Source of the DNA: CBIFVZ01 sp966185765 | Lineage (GTDB): Bacteria > Pseudomonadota > Gammaproteobacteria > Enterobacterales > Enterobacteriaceae | Assembly: GCA_966185765.1 (NCBI GenBank) | Contig: CBIFVZ010000081.1 | Location: forward strand, 1-15,952 | Direction: 5' to 3' | DNA: 15,952 bases | In this document: positions 14,468 through 15,952 of the stretch, in pieces | Layout of the letters: the number at the start of each line of letters is the position of its first letter | How positions within the stretch are numbered: position 1 is the first letter of the stretch | Program-made: the position numbers and the translations under genes | The notes under the pieces: generated by a model | Database searches by the model: none | What the model saw: the letters and a program-made list of their open reading frames with translations, nothing else | What the model was told of the DNA's origin: nothing

Positions 14468-15190
14468 ATGGCTGTGCGACCGCTGGTAATTGTACATATG
14501 GGCTACCCGCCTGCGGATATCCGCGCCCGCGTGGGCGACCAGCCGCAGTGGTTCAGGCAGGCGCTGAACCAGGAAGGGGAATTACACGTGGTGCGCCCGT
14601 TTTTGGGGGAGGCACTGCCGGATGTCAGAGCGATTCGAGGTGCGGTGATCAGCGGTTCGTGGTCAATGGTGACCGAGCGCGAAGGCTGGAGCGAGCGTAC
14701 CGCTGACTGGCTGTTGGCGCTGATGGCGCAAGACACACCGCTGCTGGGGGTGTGCTACGGACATCAGTTAATGGCCGATGCATTGGGTGGCACGGTGGAC
14801 TATAACCCGCGCGGGAGTGAAACCGGGTGCCAGACAGTGGTGCTCAACGAGGCGGCGCAGTCAGACCCACTGCTTGAGGGATTACCGACACGCTTTCACG
14901 CGTTTCTCAGCCATGCACAAAGCGTACTGTCGCTGCCGCCGGGAGCGACTGCGCTGGGCGCAAGCGAGCTTGATGCAATGCAGATAATCCGTTATTCACC
15001 GCAAGCCTTGTCGGTGCAGTTTCACCCGGAGTTTACCCCACAGATTATGCGCGCAATTATTGAGAGCCGCAGTGAGCGGCTGGCGGAAAATGTGGATGTA
15101 GCACGGTTACTGGCAGGCTGTGCGCCCACGCCGCAGGCATTGAGTATTTTGCAGCGGTTTGCGGGGTTGTGTTGGCAGGCGCAGGCGTAA
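14468..15190 (+). CDS. Class I glutamine amidotransferase-like protein
   Basis: A single-domain class I glutamine amidotransferase of 240 residues. The nucleophile elbow is GVCYGHQ (Cys96), and the His/Glu of the triad are His186 and Glu188 (VQFHPEF). It lacks a fused synthetase domain, so it may act on free substrates, for example as a gamma-glutamyl hydrolase, or on a partner protein not in the window. The start ATG 14468 follows AAGGAG; an upstream open frame to 14270 overlaps the divergent dehydrogenase start and is not needed. Pairing of such a hydrolase with an aldehyde dehydrogenase recalls gamma-glutamylated amine pathways (PuuC/PuuD), but this protein looks closer to the GMP-synthase-like amidotransferase branch, so the exact role is open. 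Confidence 0.85.
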   Translation: MAVRPLVIVHMGYPPADIRARVGDQPQWFRQALNQEGELHVVRPFLGEALPDVRAIRGAVISGSWSMVTEREGWSERTADWLLALMAQDTPLLGVCYGHQLMADALGGTVDYNPRGSETGCQTVVLNEAAQSDPLLEGLPTRFHAFLSHAQSVLSLPPGATALGASELDAMQIIRYSPQALSVQFHPEFTPQIMRAIIESRSERLAENVDVARLLAGCAPTPQALSILQRFAGLCWQAQA

Positions 15191-15477
15191 CATAAATATA
15201 TTGTGCGAGCGGTGAGAGGACGGGAGGACTTTTCTCTATAACGCAGGAGCGAACTGTTGGCAGGAAGAAATTGAAAATCAGTAACGGTTTATGGAATAAA
15301 GAGGCATTTTTCTGTTTTAAGATAGTTCATTTGTGTATATATTTTTAATATTTTCTTTTGTATGGTAGTGCTAGTGGTAATTCATTTTAAATATTAATGG
15401 ATGCACGATATATATTCCCGGACAGGTAACATATATTAGTATTGCGGCGTAATTTTGCAGTTTGTTAAGGATATATC

Positions 15478-15582
15478 ATGCGTAATATCAATATGCATAG
15501 TTGGATTTGCCATGCTGACTTCAGTCTGCAGTCAAAAATATTTATCAGGTGGATTTTAGTTTGCAGCAATCAAACGTTATGA
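15478..15582 (+). CDS. Possible small ORF, 34 residues
   Basis: ATG at 15478 is preceded by AAGGA (15467-15471) at suitable spacing and runs 34 codons to TGA. The product begins MRNINMHSWICHADFSLQ and contains the hydrophobic stretch IFIRWILVC. No known family is recognised. In AT-rich DNA such a short frame with a chance ribosome site is not rare, so confidence is low. Confidence 0.2.
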   Translation: MRNINMHSWICHADFSLQSKIFIRWILVCSNQTL

Positions 15583-15791
15583 TAGCTTAACAATGGATTA
15601 TTCAGGTGAGGGTTTATATAACGATTAATTATGGGGGTGATGACTTCATGAGATAGCTGGCATGGAAGGAACCGATTATTGGTATATATGCAGTAATATC
15701 AATTAATGTTTTCTGGTTGCGTCCGGTCCACTCAATAATGTTTAGCTAAATGCAATATTAAACACATTGCGCAAGATAGTTTTTAAATAAT

Positions 15792-15817
15792 TTCGCGCCA
15801 GAAGGCGAAGGTTTTTT
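15792..15817 (+). terminator. Intrinsic-terminator-like hairpin with U tract
   Basis: TTCGC (15792-15796) pairs with GCGAA (15805-15809), or CGCC with GGCG over AGAA, followed by GG and six T (15812-15817). It has the form of a weak rho-independent terminator on the + strand, but no protein gene ends just before it; a small RNA is one explanation. Confidence 0.4.
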
Positions 15818-15952
15818 CAAACGTAATAAGGTTAGCAGAAAACACTTAAGGACCTTGATTTCAAACAGGATAAACAGGATGGTTAACTGTGATTCATGGA
15901 AATAGTATAGGGTTTGAAAATAAACTTGTCTGTCACGTCAACGCATATGCAA

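Larger units (their letters stand above)
15191..15952. other. AT-rich region without a convincing gene
   Basis: About 760 bp, markedly AT-rich compared with the preceding genes, with stops in every frame at short intervals. It holds a short ORF candidate (15478-15582), an 11-base repeat GTAATATCAAT (15482-15492 and 15693-15703), an orphan terminator-like hairpin (15792-15817) and a perfect tandem duplication of AAACAGGAT (15863-15880). Composition of this kind is typical of long H-NS-silenced regulatory regions ahead of acquired genes, which might begin beyond the window. Confidence 0.5.

Noticed and set aside
1..15952. tRNA, rRNA, CRISPR array, insertion sequence or prophage
   Set aside because: No clover-leaf sequence, regularly spaced repeats, transposase or phage-like protein was found in the window.

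Overview
The window looks like chromosome of a motile member of the Enterobacterales, probably Enterobacteriaceae. The reasons are a class C beta-lactamase close to the Enterobacter P99 type, a Tar/Tsr-like chemoreceptor behind a textbook sigma-28 (FliA) promoter, and a compact GC-rich catabolic operon of enteric style. The genus cannot be fixed from the sequence alone.

Layout, left to right. (1) 1-1437: a short leader, then ampC on the + strand. It probably starts at a TTG, and no divergent ampR is visible. (2) 1516-2337 (-): an IclR-family regulator of the PcaR/PcaU type, convergent with ampC and divergent from the catabolic genes. (3) 2619-8857 (+): catB-catC-catA-benA-benB-benC-benD. This set takes benzoate to catechol (BenABC dioxygenase, BenD dehydrogenase), then by ortho cleavage (CatA), cycloisomerisation (CatB) and isomerisation (CatC) to beta-ketoadipate enol-lactone. 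The 281-bp regulator/catB gap holds a promoter for each direction and a PcaR-like box between them. (4) 8858-10405: a 531-bp non-coding stretch, then an AT-rich orphan gene encoding a repeat protein that looks like a beta-propeller. It is probably an acquired insertion. (5) 10673-12211 (-): a methyl-accepting chemotaxis receptor with its FliA promoter. (6) 12443-12796 (+): a small secreted DUF305 protein. (7) 12822-14282 (-): an aldehyde dehydrogenase resembling salicylaldehyde/vanillin dehydrogenases, divergent from (8) 14468-15190 (+), a class I glutamine amidotransferase-like protein. (9) 15191-15952: AT-rich DNA without a convincing gene, containing one small ORF candidate and one orphan intrinsic terminator.

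How it fits together. The core is a self-contained benzoate-to-beta-ketoadipate-enol-lactone unit. The neighbouring aldehyde dehydrogenase could feed aromatic aldehydes into it, and the chemoreceptor could in principle sense an aromatic compound; both links are inferred from position only. No benzoate transporter (benK/benE) and no pcaD/pcaIJ/pcaF are in the window, so uptake and the last steps must be encoded elsewhere. The most notable regulatory point is that a PcaR-type IclR regulator, not a LysR (CatR/CatM/BenM) or AraC (BenR) regulator, sits next to the operon, and a PcaR-like box lies between the two promoters. I found no evidence of an entirely new biological system. The least explained item is the propeller-like orphan gene and its leader.
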